This document shows, in pieces, positions 37,165 through 47,001 of a stretch of 64,000 nucleotides of DNA. Under the pieces are notes generated by a model. The model was not told where the DNA came from, ran no database searches, and worked only from the letters and a program-made list of their open reading frames with translations. Origin of the DNA: Acinetobacter sp. HY1485 (lineage in GTDB: Bacteria; Pseudomonadota; Gammaproteobacteria; Pseudomonadales; Moraxellaceae); NCBI RefSeq assembly GCF_027568475.1, contig NZ_JANKZG010000004.1, positions 186,001 to 250,000 on the forward strand. The letters are read 5' to 3'. Position numbers and translations under genes: made by a program. Position 1 is the stretch's first letter, and each line of letters begins with the position of its first letter.

Positions 37165-37188
37165 AAAAAAGCCAGCTTAACGCTGGCT
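37165..37188 (-). terminator. dps terminator
   Basis: AGCCAGC (37170-37176), loop TTAAC, GCTGGCT (37182-37188); six T follow on the minus strand, directly after the Dps stop codon. Confidence 0.9.
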
Positions 37189-37196
37189 CTTTACTA

Positions 37197-37691
37197 TTAT
37201 TGCTTTTCAATATTGGCTTCTAAGAACCATAAATACTGATCTAAATCTTCAAGTGCTGCATGTAAAATATCTTCAGAGATCGGCTCTTTAATTTCTTCAA
37301 TAGTATCGCGCAGATGGTTAGCCACAATCGCATAACGATCAGCAAGCTGTACAATATGGTCTTGTACTTGATGGATATCTGTTGGGTATGCAGGCAATTG
37401 AGATTGCTTATCGACCGCTTGCGTTGTACCCAATGCTGTACCACCAATTTGTACAATACGCTCTGCAACATTGTCTAAATGATCAATCAGAGACGTTCTA
37501 AATGTATCTAACATTTCATGTACGGCGATAAAGTTACTACCACGCATATTCCAATGCGCTTGTTTTGTAATTAAAGATAAATCAATGAGGTTAGACAACA
37601 CCTGATTTAAAATAGTATGTGTTTCTGTTTTGATTGTTTCGTCTAAATTGTTACGTGTATATACGCGAAGTGCAGCGTTTTTCTTAGTCAT
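37197..37691 (-). CDS. dps: Dps-family DNA-binding ferritin-like protein
   Basis: 164-aa four-helix ferritin-like subunit that forms a 12-mer, oxidises and stores iron and protects DNA. The inter-subunit ferroxidase site is visible: QAHWN (His near 43) and the HLDNVAER block (Asp and Glu). The short N-terminal tail has Lys and Arg (MTKKNAALR) that could bind DNA. I looked for an OxyR site upstream and found only an imperfect match. Monocistronic. Confidence 0.92.
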   Translation of the reverse strand: MTKKNAALRVYTRNNLDETIKTETHTILNQVLSNLIDLSLITKQAHWNMRGSNFIAVHEMLDTFRTSLIDHLDNVAERIVQIGGTALGTTQAVDKQSQLPAYPTDIHQVQDHIVQLADRYAIVANHLRDTIEEIKEPISEDILHAALEDLDQYLWFLEANIEKQ

Positions 37692-37898
37692 TACTATCTC
37701 TCGCTTTTTAAGTATGTTTTTAAGTTATAACGATATTAGACATAAGTCGAGGGCTATTTACAATCAGATACATAGCGTAAACGATTGTAAAATTTAAACT
37801 TGATTGTTAACTAAATACACAAAGCTTCGTTTTTGTAATTTGTTATTTCTTGAAATTCGAGTAGCATACGCCAATATTAGTGATCAACAGAGAACATT

Positions 37899-38339
37899 AT
37901 GGGACTTTGGGTTGCCCTCATTATTGTGATTTTTGTGTTGGGTTCGATTTTGGGTTTAAGAATCAGCCCGCGCGAAAAAGCATTGGGTATGATGCGTGAC
38001 CAAGCTCGTAAAATTGGGTTACATCCACGTTTAGTGGTGGCACCAGATTGGACGAAAATCCCAAAAGCCACTGAAAAACGTGCCAGTATGGTGGCATATT
38101 ATAGTGTGTTACTCCCTCAAGCACGTTTGCCTTTGATGCGTGCATTGGTTGAAGATCAACAATTAAAGGTGGTGTATGGTGATGAAAAATTTCAGCATTA
38201 CACTATGCCCTTAAAGGGAATTTATGCTATTGATATGCAAGCAAACTGCATTGGTGTCTATTGGGATGAATACGCAGATTTGCATGCAACTCAATTAGAA
38301 GAAATGAAAACTTACCTAATTTCTTTGTCAGAAATTTAA
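37899..38339 (+). CDS. Membrane-anchored protein of unknown function upstream of topA
   Basis: 146 aa with one N-terminal transmembrane segment (LWVALIIVIFVLGSILGLRI) followed by a basic stretch (ISPREKALGMMRDQARKIGL) and a soluble domain (VYGDEKFQHYTMPLKGIYAI). I do not recognise a family. It ends 21 bases before topA, in the same orientation, and probably shares its transcript. Confidence 0.75.
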   Translation: MGLWVALIIVIFVLGSILGLRISPREKALGMMRDQARKIGLHPRLVVAPDWTKIPKATEKRASMVAYYSVLLPQARLPLMRALVEDQQLKVVYGDEKFQHYTMPLKGIYAIDMQANCIGVYWDEYADLHATQLEEMKTYLISLSEI

Positions 38340-38360
38340 AAATAGGATACAGATAACGTT

Positions 38361-40991
38361 ATGGCGAATGCTCCTAAGCGCAGCACAGCAAGCGCTGAAT
38401 CGACTGCAAAAAAACGTGCTTTAGTGATTGTGGAGTCGCCTGCCAAAGCGAAAACAATTAATAAGTATTTAGGCTCGCAGTACGTTGTACGCTCATCAGT
38501 GGGGCATGTCCGTGATTTGCCTACAGGCGGTTCTAAAACAACAGAAAAAAAAGCACCAACACCGCGTGTTAAATTAACAGATCTACAAAAACAAGAAAAA
38601 GCGCAAAAAGCCTTGGTCAATCGCATGGGGGTAGACCCAGAACATGCGTGGAAAGCGCATTACGAGATTTTACCAGGTAAAGAAAAAGTTGTTGATGAGC
38701 TTAAAAAATTAGCATCTGAAGTAGATGAAATTTACCTTGCAACGGATTTAGACCGTGAAGGTGAAGCCATTGCGTGGCACTTACGTGAGGTGATTGGTGG
38801 AGATGATTCACGTTATCATCGTGTAGTGTTTAACGAAATTACCAAAAATGCCATTCAAGAAGCCTTTAAACATCCAACCCGTTTAGATATTCACCGTGTG
38901 AACGCACAACAAGCTCGTCGTTTCTTAGACCGTGTGGTTGGCTTTATGATCTCGCCATTGTTGTGGGAAAAAATTGCCCGTGGTTTATCGGCAGGCCGTG
39001 TGCAATCTGTGGCGGTAAAATTGGTGGTAGAGCGTGAACGTGAAATTCGTGCTTTTATTCCAGAAGAATATTGGCAAGTCTTTGCAGACACCAAAGCAGG
39101 GCAAGACCCCATTCGTTTTGAGGCAGTAAAACGTGCAGGTAAGGCATTAAAACTTAAAAATAAAGCCGAAACCGATGCCGTTTTAAACATCCTTAAACAA
39201 GGTGCCTATCAAGTTGCACAGCGTGAAGATAAACCGACTAAGGTTAATCCGAGTGCGCCGTACATTACCTCTACGTTACAACAAGCGGCAAGTACACGTT
39301 TAGGCTTCTCGGTTAAAAAAACCATGATGCTTGCACAGCGTTTGTATGAAGCAGGCTTTATTACTTATATGCGTACTGATTCTACGTTTTTAAGTGATGA
39401 TGCATTACAGATGGTACGAACACATATCCAAAGTGAATTTGGCGATAAGTATTTACCTGAAACAGCCAATCGTTATGGCAATAAAGCAGGTGCACAAGAA
39501 GCCCATGAAGCCATTCGTCCATCAAATGTTGAGTTAGTGGGTGATCAGCTTAGTGCAATGGAGCGTGATGCACAGCGTCTATACGATTTAATTTGGCGTC
39601 AGTTTGTTGCGTGTCAAATGACACCTGCGCAGTATTTGTCTTCTAATCTTATTGTTAAAATTGAAGATTTAGAGTTAAAAGCAAAAGGTCGTACGCTCGT
39701 TTTTGATGGTTTTACCAAAGTTCGTGGTGCAAACAAGTCTGATGACGATGTGTTATTGCCTGCGGTGAAGGTAGGCGATGTGCTGAGTCTTGAAAAATTA
39801 GACCCAAGCCAACACTTTACCAAACCACCTGCACGTTTTACCGAAGCATCTTTAGTAAAAGAATTAGAAAAACGTGGGATTGGGCGACCATCGACCTATG
39901 CAGCGATTATTTCGACTATTCAAGACCGTGGTTATGTGAAGTTAGAAAATCGCCGTTTATTTGCAGAAAAAATGGGCGAGATTGTGACAGATCGCCTTGA
40001 TGAAAGTTTTAATAACTTGATGAATTATGCGTTTACAGCAGATTTAGAAGGGCAACTGGATAAAATTGCAATTGGTGACCGTAATTGGAAAGAGTTATTA
40101 GATACTTTTTATGGCGACTTTAAAAAACGGCTTACCCATGCACAAGGCGAAAATGGGATGCGTCGTAACCAACCTGTAGAGGTTGCAAATGTTGCGTGTC
40201 CTGAATGTAGCCGTCCAATGCAAATTCGCACAGGTACCACGGGTGTCTTTTTAGGTTGCTCGGGCTATAACTTACCGCCTAAAGAGCGTTGTAAAGGTAC
40301 ACTTAATTTAACGCCTGTCGAGTCTTTAGCAGTATTGTCTGATGATGAAGGGGCAGAAACCGCAGACTTAATGGCAAAACGCCGTTGTTTAAAATGTGGC
40401 ACAGCAATGGACAGCTACATTATTGATGGCGGTCGTAAATTGCATGTATGTGGTAATAACCCCGATTGTGATGGTTTTGAAGTTGAAGAAGGTGAGTTCA
40501 AAATTAAGGGTTATGATGGTCCAACCATTCCATGTGACAAGTGCGATGGTGAAATGCAGTTAAAAACAGGGCGTTTTGGTCCTTATTTTGCCTGCACAAG
40601 CTGTAACAATACCCGTAAAGTTTTAAAGAGTGGACAACCTGCACCACCACGTGTTGATCCAATTAAAATGGAGCATCTGCGCTCGACCAAAAACGATGAC
40701 TTTTTTGTATTGCGTGATGGAGCAGCAGGTTTATTTTTGGCAGCAAGTAAATTTCCCAAAATCCGCGAAACGCGTGCGCCTAAAGTGGCAGAGCTGAGAA
40801 CAGTCAAAGATCAGCTAGATCCAAAGTTTCAGTTCTTACTTGGTGCGCCTGATGTTGATCCTGAGGGTAATCCAACCATTGTACGCTTTAGTCGTAAAAA
40901 CCAAGCGCAATATGTCGGATCAGAAAAAGCAGACGGCAAACCAACCAAGTGGAGTTTGCTATTTGAAGATGGCAAGTGGATTGAAGGTTAA
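38361..40991 (+). CDS. topA: DNA topoisomerase I
   Basis: Relaxes negative supercoils. 876 aa. TOPRIM domain: [20 protein letters not shown] at the N-terminus and the metal triad in [16 protein letters not shown]. Catalytic tyrosine is in FITYMRTDS (Y336). C-terminal zinc fingers: [17 protein letters not shown] and CDKCDGEM with partner cysteines, then a zinc-less ribbon region. Full length for a gammaproteobacterial enzyme. Followed by a strong terminator. Confidence 0.98.
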   Translation: MANAPKRSTASAESTAKKRALVIVESPAKAKTINKYLGSQYVVRSSVGHVRDLPTGGSKTTEKKAPTPRVKLTDLQKQEKAQKALVNRMGVDPEHAWKAHYEILPGKEKVVDELKKLASEVDEIYLATDLDREGEAIAWHLREVIGGDDSRYHRVVFNEITKNAIQEAFKHPTRLDIHRVNAQQARRFLDRVVGFMISPLLWEKIARGLSAGRVQSVAVKLVVEREREIRAFIPEEYWQVFADTKAGQDPIRFEAVKRAGKALKLKNKAETDAVLNILKQGAYQVAQREDKPTKVNPSAPYITSTLQQAASTRLGFSVKKTMMLAQRLYEAGFITYMRTDSTFLSDDALQMVRTHIQSEFGDKYLPETANRYGNKAGAQEAHEAIRPSNVELVGDQLSAMERDAQRLYDLIWRQFVACQMTPAQYLSSNLIVKIEDLELKAKGRTLVFDGFTKVRGANKSDDDVLLPAVKVGDVLSLEKLDPSQHFTKPPARFTEASLVKELEKRGIGRPSTYAAIISTIQDRGYVKLENRRLFAEKMGEIVTDRLDESFNNLMNYAFTADLEGQLDKIAIGDRNWKELLDTFYGDFKKRLTHAQGENGMRRNQPVEVANVACPECSRPMQIRTGTTGVFLGCSGYNLPPKERCKGTLNLTPVESLAVLSDDEGAETADLMAKRRCLKCGTAMDSYIIDGGRKLHVCGNNPDCDGFEVEEGEFKIKGYDGPTIPCDKCDGEMQLKTGRFGPYFACTSCNNTRKVLKSGQPAPPRVDPIKMEHLRSTKNDDFFVLRDGAAGLFLAASKFPKIRETRAPKVAELRTVKDQLDPKFQFLLGAPDVDPEGNPTIVRFSRKNQAQYVGSEKADGKPTKWSLLFEDGKWIEG

Positions 40992-41000
40992 TGATAAAAA

Positions 41001-41028
41001 ATGCTAGCGTTAAGCTGGCATTTTTTTT
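41001..41028 (+). terminator. topA terminator
   Basis: ATGCTAGC (41001-41008) and GCTGGCAT (41014-41021) form an 8-bp stem with one G-U pair, loop GTTAA, then eight T. Confidence 0.93.
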
Positions 41029-41073
41029 GTCTGCTCCCTAAAATCAGCGTTTTAAAATAACAAGGATAAAATA

Positions 41074-41829
41074 ATGTGGAAAGCGCTTCGTATTTTATTG
41101 CTTTTGTCAGTTTTATTGTATGTGGCAGTAGACACATGGCGAGATCAAAATAAAAATTGGAATCAAGCAACCATTGTGTTGTTGCATCCAATTAATGCAG
41201 ATGGACGTACATCCACACAGCAATATATTAATCGTCTTAATTTATCGCAGTTTCAAGAAGCAAGTGAATATTTACAGAAAAATGCAGAAAAAATAAGGGG
41301 GAAAAGTACCGCATTTTATTTCCAAATGGGGCGTGAAATCCGTCAAACTCCACCTAAAGTGCCTGAAGGTAATATGCTTGATGCGATATTATGGAGTTTG
41401 AAGTTCCGTTATTATGCATGGAAACAGCATCAATCGAGTGATGGGCATCCAAGTGTAACGCTGTATTTAAATTATTATGACCCACAAACCACCAATATGT
41501 TAAAGCACTCCACTGCACTTGAAAAAGGGCGTATTGGTGCAGTGAATTTATTTGCATCTACAAAGCAAGAAAATCAAAATAATATTGTTTTAACTCACGA
41601 ACTCTTACATGCGTTTGGTGCAACAGATAAATATGACTTATCGACAGGTCAACCCATTTTCCCAATTGGGTATGTAAATCCACAGCAACAACCTTTGTAT
41701 CCGCAACACAAAGCTGAGATTATGGCAGGCTATATTCCACTATCTAAAACAACCAATAAAATGCCTGATAATTTGGCACACACCATTATTGGGCAAGAAA
41801 CAGCAAAAGAGGTCGGTTGGACTAAATGA
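41074..41829 (+). CDS. Membrane-anchored zinc metallopeptidase-like protein
   Basis: 251 aa. The first 20 residues are hydrophobic (signal anchor). The zincin motif HELLHAFGATD at 175-185 fits HExxHxxGxxD, where the two His bind zinc, Glu176 is the base and Asp185 may be the third ligand. No known family is recognised; the motif form resembles snapalysin-like zincins. Overlaps the next helicase gene by four bases (ATGA), so translation is coupled. Substrate unknown. Confidence 0.7.
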   Translation: MWKALRILLLLSVLLYVAVDTWRDQNKNWNQATIVLLHPINADGRTSTQQYINRLNLSQFQEASEYLQKNAEKIRGKSTAFYFQMGREIRQTPPKVPEGNMLDAILWSLKFRYYAWKQHQSSDGHPSVTLYLNYYDPQTTNMLKHSTALEKGRIGAVNLFASTKQENQNNIVLTHELLHAFGATDKYDLSTGQPIFPIGYVNPQQQPLYPQHKAEIMAGYIPLSKTTNKMPDNLAHTIIGQETAKEVGWTK

Positions 41830-43736
41830 GTTTTGAAGCAGAGTTAAATACACAGCAGTATGAAGCAGCAACGACTCAAGCACAAAACTGTTTAGTGCTT
41901 GCAGGGGCAGGTTGTGGCAAAACGAAAACCATTGTAGCGCGTGCTGCGTATTTAATTTCTCAAGGTGTCCCTGCTGATAAAATTCAGATTTTAACGTTTA
42001 CACGCCGTGCAGCGAGTGAAATTGTGACGCGTATTGAACAATACACACAAGCCAAAGGCATACGTGCATCGACTTTTCATACATTTTGTTTGCATTTATT
42101 GCGCCGTAACTCAAAAGCATTTGGTCTAGGTCAATTTAGTGTGATTGACCGTGATGATCAAATCATGATGTTCCGATTGTTACGTGGCAAAGGCAATGAT
42201 GCACTGCCAAAAGCAGCACAACTTTGCGATATCTACTCATTTGCACGTAATACCCAAAACACACTGTCTATTGCTATAGAAAAAGTATTACCCGATGTCA
42301 TTGAGCTTAAAGATGATATTGCGCAAATTATGCAAGCGTATGAGCAACGCAAACAAGAAAATCGCTATTTAGACTATGATGATATTTTAGCGATTGTGGC
42401 GCAACAACTACAAACCTCTACAGCTTTTGTAAATTGGGTGAGTAAGTTGTGTCATGTGTTTTTAGTAGATGAAATGCAAGACACTAACCCTCTGCAATGG
42501 TCGTTGTTACAACCTTTAGTAGGACATAGTCAATTATTTTGTGTAGGTGATGATGCACAGTCAATTTATGGGTTTAGAGGTGCAGATTTTGAGAATATTC
42601 ATCACTTTAAAACACATGTTCCCGATGCTCAAGTGCTGACATTAGAACAAAATTATCGTTCTACTCAAAACATTTTAGATGTTTCAAATTGGCTACTCGA
42701 AAAAAGTCCGATTAAATATAACAAACATCTGCGTACCGTACGTGGTGATGGCGAATTACCTGATTTGCACCTTTTTGCAAATGAATTTGAAGAAGCAAAT
42801 TGGATTGCTGAAGATTTAAAAAGACGCCATCAGCATGCTGATTGGCAAGAGCACATGATATTAGTACGTTCAAGTTTTGCTGCACGTCATATAGAAAGTG
42901 CTTTTATTAAAAGTAATATTCCTTATCGTTTTATTGGGGGTACAAAATTACTTGAGTCTGCTCATGTAAAAGATGTGCTGAGTTTTTTGCGTGTGTCTGC
43001 TAATCCGCAAGATGAGTTGGCATGGATGCGATTTCTAACGTTATGGAACGGTATTGGGGATGTAGGTGCAAGTAAGCTCACCACGCGCTTAACGCAAATA
43101 AATGATATTGATGCCCAAGTTGCATGTTTAGAACAACATGGCAAAGTAAGCGCTAAAGCATTACTCATTCTTAAGCAGTTATCTGTATTGCAACAAGAAG
43201 TAGAGGCATGTATTGCACTTGCAGTAGAGGCTTTGGCAGAACAGTTGGAACAAAACTATAAAAACCAAGATTGGAAACGCCGTGAAAAAGATTTTGCTTT
43301 GGTACAGAAACTGGCAAAAAAACATGGTCGCTTGGCAGAATTTTTAGAAGAATATGTTTTAGAGCCCATTTCTATTTCGGAAGTAGAACAAGCACAAGAC
43401 AATGATGTGGTTACGCTGATTACGATTCATTCGGCAAAAGGAACAGAACAAAATGTTTGTTATGTGCCACATCTTACCGTAGGGCAATATCCACATGCTC
43501 GTGCGCAAGGTGATTTTGATGCTGTAGAAGAAGAACGCCGTATTTTGTACGTTGCACTGACACGTGCTAAAAATGAATTAATATTAACAAAGCCCGACTT
43601 TAATACATGGACATACGACCAAATTGACGATCAAGGACGAAAAGTGAGCCAATATTTTCTAGGTGATTTACCTGCATTATTGGTGAATACAGAAATCCAT
43701 CAACGCCCTAGATCATTTGGGATCAATTTCGATTAA
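41826..43736 (+). CDS. UvrD/Rep-family (SF1A) DNA helicase
   Basis: 636 aa 3'-5' helicase. Motifs in order: Q-motif LNTQQYEAATT, Walker A LAGAGCGKTKT, Ia LTFTRRAASEI, II VDEMQDTNPLQW (DEMQ), III VGDDAQSIYGFRGAD, IV LEQNYRST, V VTLITIHSAKGTEQNVCYVP, VI LYVALTRAKNELIL. It is shorter than UvrD (about 720 aa) and lacks the long C-terminal tail. It follows the metallopeptidase with a 4-base overlap. Probably a repair or replication helper; which one is open. Confidence 0.92.
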   Translation: MSFEAELNTQQYEAATTQAQNCLVLAGAGCGKTKTIVARAAYLISQGVPADKIQILTFTRRAASEIVTRIEQYTQAKGIRASTFHTFCLHLLRRNSKAFGLGQFSVIDRDDQIMMFRLLRGKGNDALPKAAQLCDIYSFARNTQNTLSIAIEKVLPDVIELKDDIAQIMQAYEQRKQENRYLDYDDILAIVAQQLQTSTAFVNWVSKLCHVFLVDEMQDTNPLQWSLLQPLVGHSQLFCVGDDAQSIYGFRGADFENIHHFKTHVPDAQVLTLEQNYRSTQNILDVSNWLLEKSPIKYNKHLRTVRGDGELPDLHLFANEFEEANWIAEDLKRRHQHADWQEHMILVRSSFAARHIESAFIKSNIPYRFIGGTKLLESAHVKDVLSFLRVSANPQDELAWMRFLTLWNGIGDVGASKLTTRLTQINDIDAQVACLEQHGKVSAKALLILKQLSVLQQEVEACIALAVEALAEQLEQNYKNQDWKRREKDFALVQKLAKKHGRLAEFLEEYVLEPISISEVEQAQDNDVVTLITIHSAKGTEQNVCYVPHLTVGQYPHARAQGDFDAVEEERRILYVALTRAKNELILTKPDFNTWTYDQIDDQGRKVSQYFLGDLPALLVNTEIHQRPRSFGINFD

Positions 43737-43768
43737 ACTATGTATTAGATAAAACGTAAGGTGAATGA

Positions 43769-44005
43769 ATGAAAATTTTAGTCCGTGGCTTAGAACGCTC
43801 AATTACAGAAGCTGAATTAGAAGCGTTATTTAAGCCTTATGGCGAAGTGCAAAGTTGTACGCTTGTGATGGATCAAGAAACCAAAAAATCAAAAGGTTTT
43901 GGTTTTGTTGAAATGCCAAACGGTCGTGATGCTGTGAAAGCAATCAAAGGTTTAAATACGCTTAGAGTAAAAGGTTTAGGAATTCGTGTAAAAGCTGCTG
44001 ACTAA
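43769..44005 (+). CDS. Single-RRM RNA-binding protein
   Basis: 78 aa, one complete RRM: RNP2 KILVRGL (residues 2-8) and RNP1 KGFGFVEM (about 42-49) with the aromatic side chains for RNA stacking, here two Phe. Such small RRM proteins occur in some proteobacteria and cyanobacteria, with RNA-chaperone or cold-linked roles proposed. Its end overlaps the convergent LysR gene by four bases. RNA targets unknown. Confidence 0.87.
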   Translation: MKILVRGLERSITEAELEALFKPYGEVQSCTLVMDQETKKSKGFGFVEMPNGRDAVKAIKGLNTLRVKGLGIRVKAAD

Positions 44006-44859
44006 ATCTGTAAATGTTGCTGTACTTCTCCAATAATGGTTTTGGCAAATAAATCTGCAATTACTGATGCTTTTTGTTGATATAAACAGAGCTGTATATT
44101 GGGGAGGACGGGCAACTGTTGACAGGGTGGCAAAATTTTTAAATAAGAAGGTAAAAATAAGGGTGTACGTGCGGTAATACCTAAATGAGAAGATAGCCCC
44201 GCCCATAAACCCACTAGGTTTGAGCTTGTAAAACTTAAATACCAAGTTGTCTTTGCTTCATTAAGCGCATGCGTTGCTAAATTATGAAATAAACAACTGT
44301 TATGGTAGGACACCAACTTCACAGGTGTGGTTACAAAATAAGAAGAGGCACTTACCCAACAAATGGGTAAATCTGCAATGACTTGAGTGGCAATGTAATC
44401 TTCTTGAGCCCAACCAATCACAAAATCTAACTGTTTTTGCTGTAAACGCGTCAACAAATCATCATTTCGCATGATGTGCGCTTCTACATGCACTTGTGGG
44501 TATAAATCAGCCAATTTTTTTAAAATAACAGGTAAAAAAGAGTGGCTAAAATCTTCAGTTAAGCCAATCTTTAGATGTTCTGTTGTCTGTTGTTGATCCA
44601 GCTTAGAAAAAAAGTGGTCATTTAAAGTAAGTAAGTGTTTTGCATCTTCAAACAATATGCCACCTACAGCAGTCAGTTTGAGTAAACGTCCTTCTTTATA
44701 AAATAAAGGTGCGCCCACTTGCTGTTCTAGTTTTTTAATTTGCGAACTAATTGCAGAAGTAGAGCGGTTAAGTTTTTCTGCTGCCTGTCGATAAGTCCCT
44801 AATTCTTGCCCAATCACAAATGTTCTTAAGGCATCCATATCTAAGTTTGTTTTGTTCAA
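44002..44859 (-). CDS. LysR-family transcriptional regulator
   Basis: 285 aa LTTR. HTH segment YRQAAEKLNRSTSAISSQIK at about 18-37; effector domain follows from about 90. Divergent from an MFS transporter gene with 92 bases between, which carries an inverted repeat that fits the LTTR box. It probably controls the transporter and itself. Effector unknown. Confidence 0.88.
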   Translation of the reverse strand: MNKTNLDMDALRTFVIGQELGTYRQAAEKLNRSTSAISSQIKKLEQQVGAPLFYKEGRLLKLTAVGGILFEDAKHLLTLNDHFFSKLDQQQTTEHLKIGLTEDFSHSFLPVILKKLADLYPQVHVEAHIMRNDDLLTRLQQKQLDFVIGWAQEDYIATQVIADLPICWVSASSYFVTTPVKLVSYHNSCLFHNLATHALNEAKTTWYLSFTSSNLVGLWAGLSSHLGITARTPLFLPSYLKILPPCQQLPVLPNIQLCLYQQKASVIADLFAKTIIGEVQQHLQI

Positions 44860-44918
44860 AATATTGTCCTTAAATTTGGGATGATATGTTTAATATTATG
44901 TGATTTTCAGAACAGTTT

Positions 44919-44937
44919 AATTCATTTACGCTGAATT
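44919..44937. promoter_or_regulatory. Candidate LysR operator before MFS gene
   Basis: AATTCA (44919-44924), 7 bases, TGAATT (44932-44937): perfect inverted repeat with an internal T-N11-A. It ends 14 bases before the MFS start codon and lies 60 bases from the LysR start. Confidence 0.45.
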
Positions 44938-44951
44938 TTTAACTTAGAAAT

Positions 44952-46121
44952 ATGGATATGCAAAGTCATCAGCGTTGGTTTGTATTAGCGGCAGGTTTTT
45001 TTGCCAATGCAATATTTTCAGTTGCGGCAACGGGAATTCCTGCAATTGCCGTACTATTGCAACATCATTATTTGCTTACACCGCAACAATTAGGTCTTGC
45101 ATTGGGCATGATTGCATTAGGTATCGCAGTAAGTGAAATACTGTGGGGAATTTTGACCGATTGGCTAGGAGATCGCCGTGTTTTACAAATAGGGTTAGTG
45201 GGACTCATTATTTTATTTGCGTGTATGGCAATATCTTCTCAACACCTTATTTATTTACTTTTTTTAGTTGGGTTTTTAGGTGGAAGTATTAATGGCGCAA
45301 GTGGGCGTGCCATTATGGTTTGGTTTACTCATCAAGAGCATGGTTTAGCGATGAGTATTCGCCAAACTGCATTGCCGATTGGTGGGGCATTGGGTGCAGT
45401 CATTTTACCTTTTATCGCATCACATTTTGGTTTTACTGCAGTATATGGCACTTTATGTGGTTTAAATATCTTAGCTTTAATCCTTGTCTTTGTTTGGCTT
45501 AAAGAACCTCAGCATATTGAAGAACAACATATAATCTCTGAAAATGGTTTAAAAACAATTGCCTTTTGGCGTACTGTTTTATTTTCAAGTGTGATGTGTT
45601 TCCCACAAATTGCGATGGTCGTATTTGCTGTGGTTTTTTTACACCAAGTTTGTGCACTTTCGTTGCTTCAAACTAGTATTGTGATGATGATTATTCAGTT
45701 AGGTGCAGGTGCAGCACGAGTTTCTGTAGGATATTGGACAGATCGAAAACAAAATCGTGCCGTATTACTATCTCAGATTCCTTTTGTTCTAGTTATTTTG
45801 TTTTTAATTTTAAGCATATTGACTTACTTTAAAATACAAATGGCAATTATAATCACATTTATTGTTACAGCCATCATTGCATCTTGTTGGAATGGTTTAG
45901 CCTATACACAGATGGCAGTGCTGGCTCAGAAGCAATATGTTGGGCGCGGTTTAGGCATTGCAAATACCTTTGTTTTTGGGAGCTTTTTTATTACAACAGC
46001 AATCGTGCCACATATAGCACGCTGGGAAAATGTTTGGTTAACAGCCCTAGGTTGTGCCATTATTTCGCTTATTTTATTGCCCTTACCCTATTTTAATTTT
46101 AAAAAAACTGTTAAATATTAA
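44952..46121 (+). CDS. MFS transporter
   Basis: 389 aa with about 12 transmembrane segments. Major-facilitator motif A is visible in the loop after helix 2 (WGILTDWLGDRRVL). The repeat of it in the second half is YWTDRKQNRAVL. Looks like the metabolite/drug or cyanate-nitroimidazole (CynX/NimT) type in size, but substrate cannot be assigned. Divergent LysR gene suggests substrate-responsive control. Confidence 0.85.
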   Translation: MDMQSHQRWFVLAAGFFANAIFSVAATGIPAIAVLLQHHYLLTPQQLGLALGMIALGIAVSEILWGILTDWLGDRRVLQIGLVGLIILFACMAISSQHLIYLLFLVGFLGGSINGASGRAIMVWFTHQEHGLAMSIRQTALPIGGALGAVILPFIASHFGFTAVYGTLCGLNILALILVFVWLKEPQHIEEQHIISENGLKTIAFWRTVLFSSVMCFPQIAMVVFAVVFLHQVCALSLLQTSIVMMIIQLGAGAARVSVGYWTDRKQNRAVLLSQIPFVLVILFLILSILTYFKIQMAIIITFIVTAIIASCWNGLAYTQMAVLAQKQYVGRGLGIANTFVFGSFFITTAIVPHIARWENVWLTALGCAIISLILLPLPYFNFKKTVKY

Positions 46122-46143
46122 GAAAAAGAGTAAGGAATATTTT

Positions 46144-46644
46144 ATGTCTCGGGTTGCACGCTATCATGCAGATCGTACAAATCAAAAACTTTATTTTGCA
46201 AGGTTAGCTATTTCGCAAGCTGAGAAAACACAGCATCAAGAAAAACAGGCGTATCAAGAAGCAGCAGTGAGTCATTTATATCAATCTATTTTTGCTTTTT
46301 TACAAGAATTAGTACGTTACTATCAACTTTCAGATTCACAACCCACGCTTATTTCTGTAAGTCAAAAAATGGCACAAAAAGGGCAGGTGTCTCCAGAAAT
46401 TCTAGTTTTAGAATCATTATTTAAATCAGGTTTTTTAGCAGAACTAAGTACAGCATATCATCATTGTCTTTATGCACCTGTTCCTCACGTACCTGAATAT
46501 GAGGGCGAGGCATCATCGCAACTGATTATCAAAGTCACACAAACACCACAGGCATGGTTACCCGATACTGCTATTTTAAGAGAGTGGCACCAAGAAATAA
46601 TGGCACTGTTTGATGGATTTCGTAATGAAATGGTTGAGTTTTGA
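46144..46644 (+). CDS. DUF6586-like conserved protein
   Basis: 166 aa from ATG 46144, the conserved start MSRVARYHADRTNQKLYFAR; the ORF extends upstream into the MFS gene but that part is a shadow. Helical, soluble. Similar proteins sit near topA in Pseudomonas; I recall the family as DUF6586. Function unknown. No ribosome site better than AAGGAA at 46134-46139. Confidence 0.75.
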   Translation: MSRVARYHADRTNQKLYFARLAISQAEKTQHQEKQAYQEAAVSHLYQSIFAFLQELVRYYQLSDSQPTLISVSQKMAQKGQVSPEILVLESLFKSGFLAELSTAYHHCLYAPVPHVPEYEGEASSQLIIKVTQTPQAWLPDTAILREWHQEIMALFDGFRNEMVEF

Positions 46645-46696
46645 CTTGAAATTTACCTAAAACAGCCCTAAATACAAAAAGGCGCACGGAGGTTAT

Positions 46697-46975
46697 ATGT
46701 CTATACAGCAACTTAAAGAACTTTTTGGTAGTCAAGAAGCCGTTTTAGAACTTGTACAACTTGAAAATGGTGAACTTGCATTACGCAACGCTGGCTCTGA
46801 AAATGCGCCATTAGTGACCATTCAATTTAATGATGAGGTTAAAAAACTTCTAGGTGAAAATACGCCTGTGGTGGCTCAAAATATGATTCAAGCTGCTTTA
46901 GCAGGTTTGCTAGAAAAAGAAATGAATGAGCTACAAGCCGAAATTTTTGACCAACAGCCCAAACATTTTAGTTAA
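46697..46975 (+). CDS. Small conserved acidic protein
   Basis: 92 aa, acidic (pI low), starting MSIQQLKELFGSQEAVLELV; ribosome site GGAGG (46688-46692). No motif recognised. Predicted helix-strand-helix. It follows the DUF6586-like gene with a 52-base gap and is followed by a terminator, so they may form an operon. Function unknown. Confidence 0.72.
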   Translation: MSIQQLKELFGSQEAVLELVQLENGELALRNAGSENAPLVTIQFNDEVKKLLGENTPVVAQNMIQAALAGLLEKEMNELQAEIFDQQPKHFS

Positions 46976-46977
46976 AG

Positions 46978-47001
46978 AACGCACATCATGTGCGTTTTTT
47001 T
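46978..47001 (+). terminator. Terminator after small acidic gene
   Basis: AACGCAC (46978-46984), loop ATCAT, GTGCGTT (46990-46996), then T-run to 47001. Perfect 7-bp stem. Confidence 0.92.

Noticed and set aside
37725..37765. Possible OxyR site before dps
   Set aside because: Fragments resembling GATA/CTAT occur but the 7-base spacings fail at the third box.
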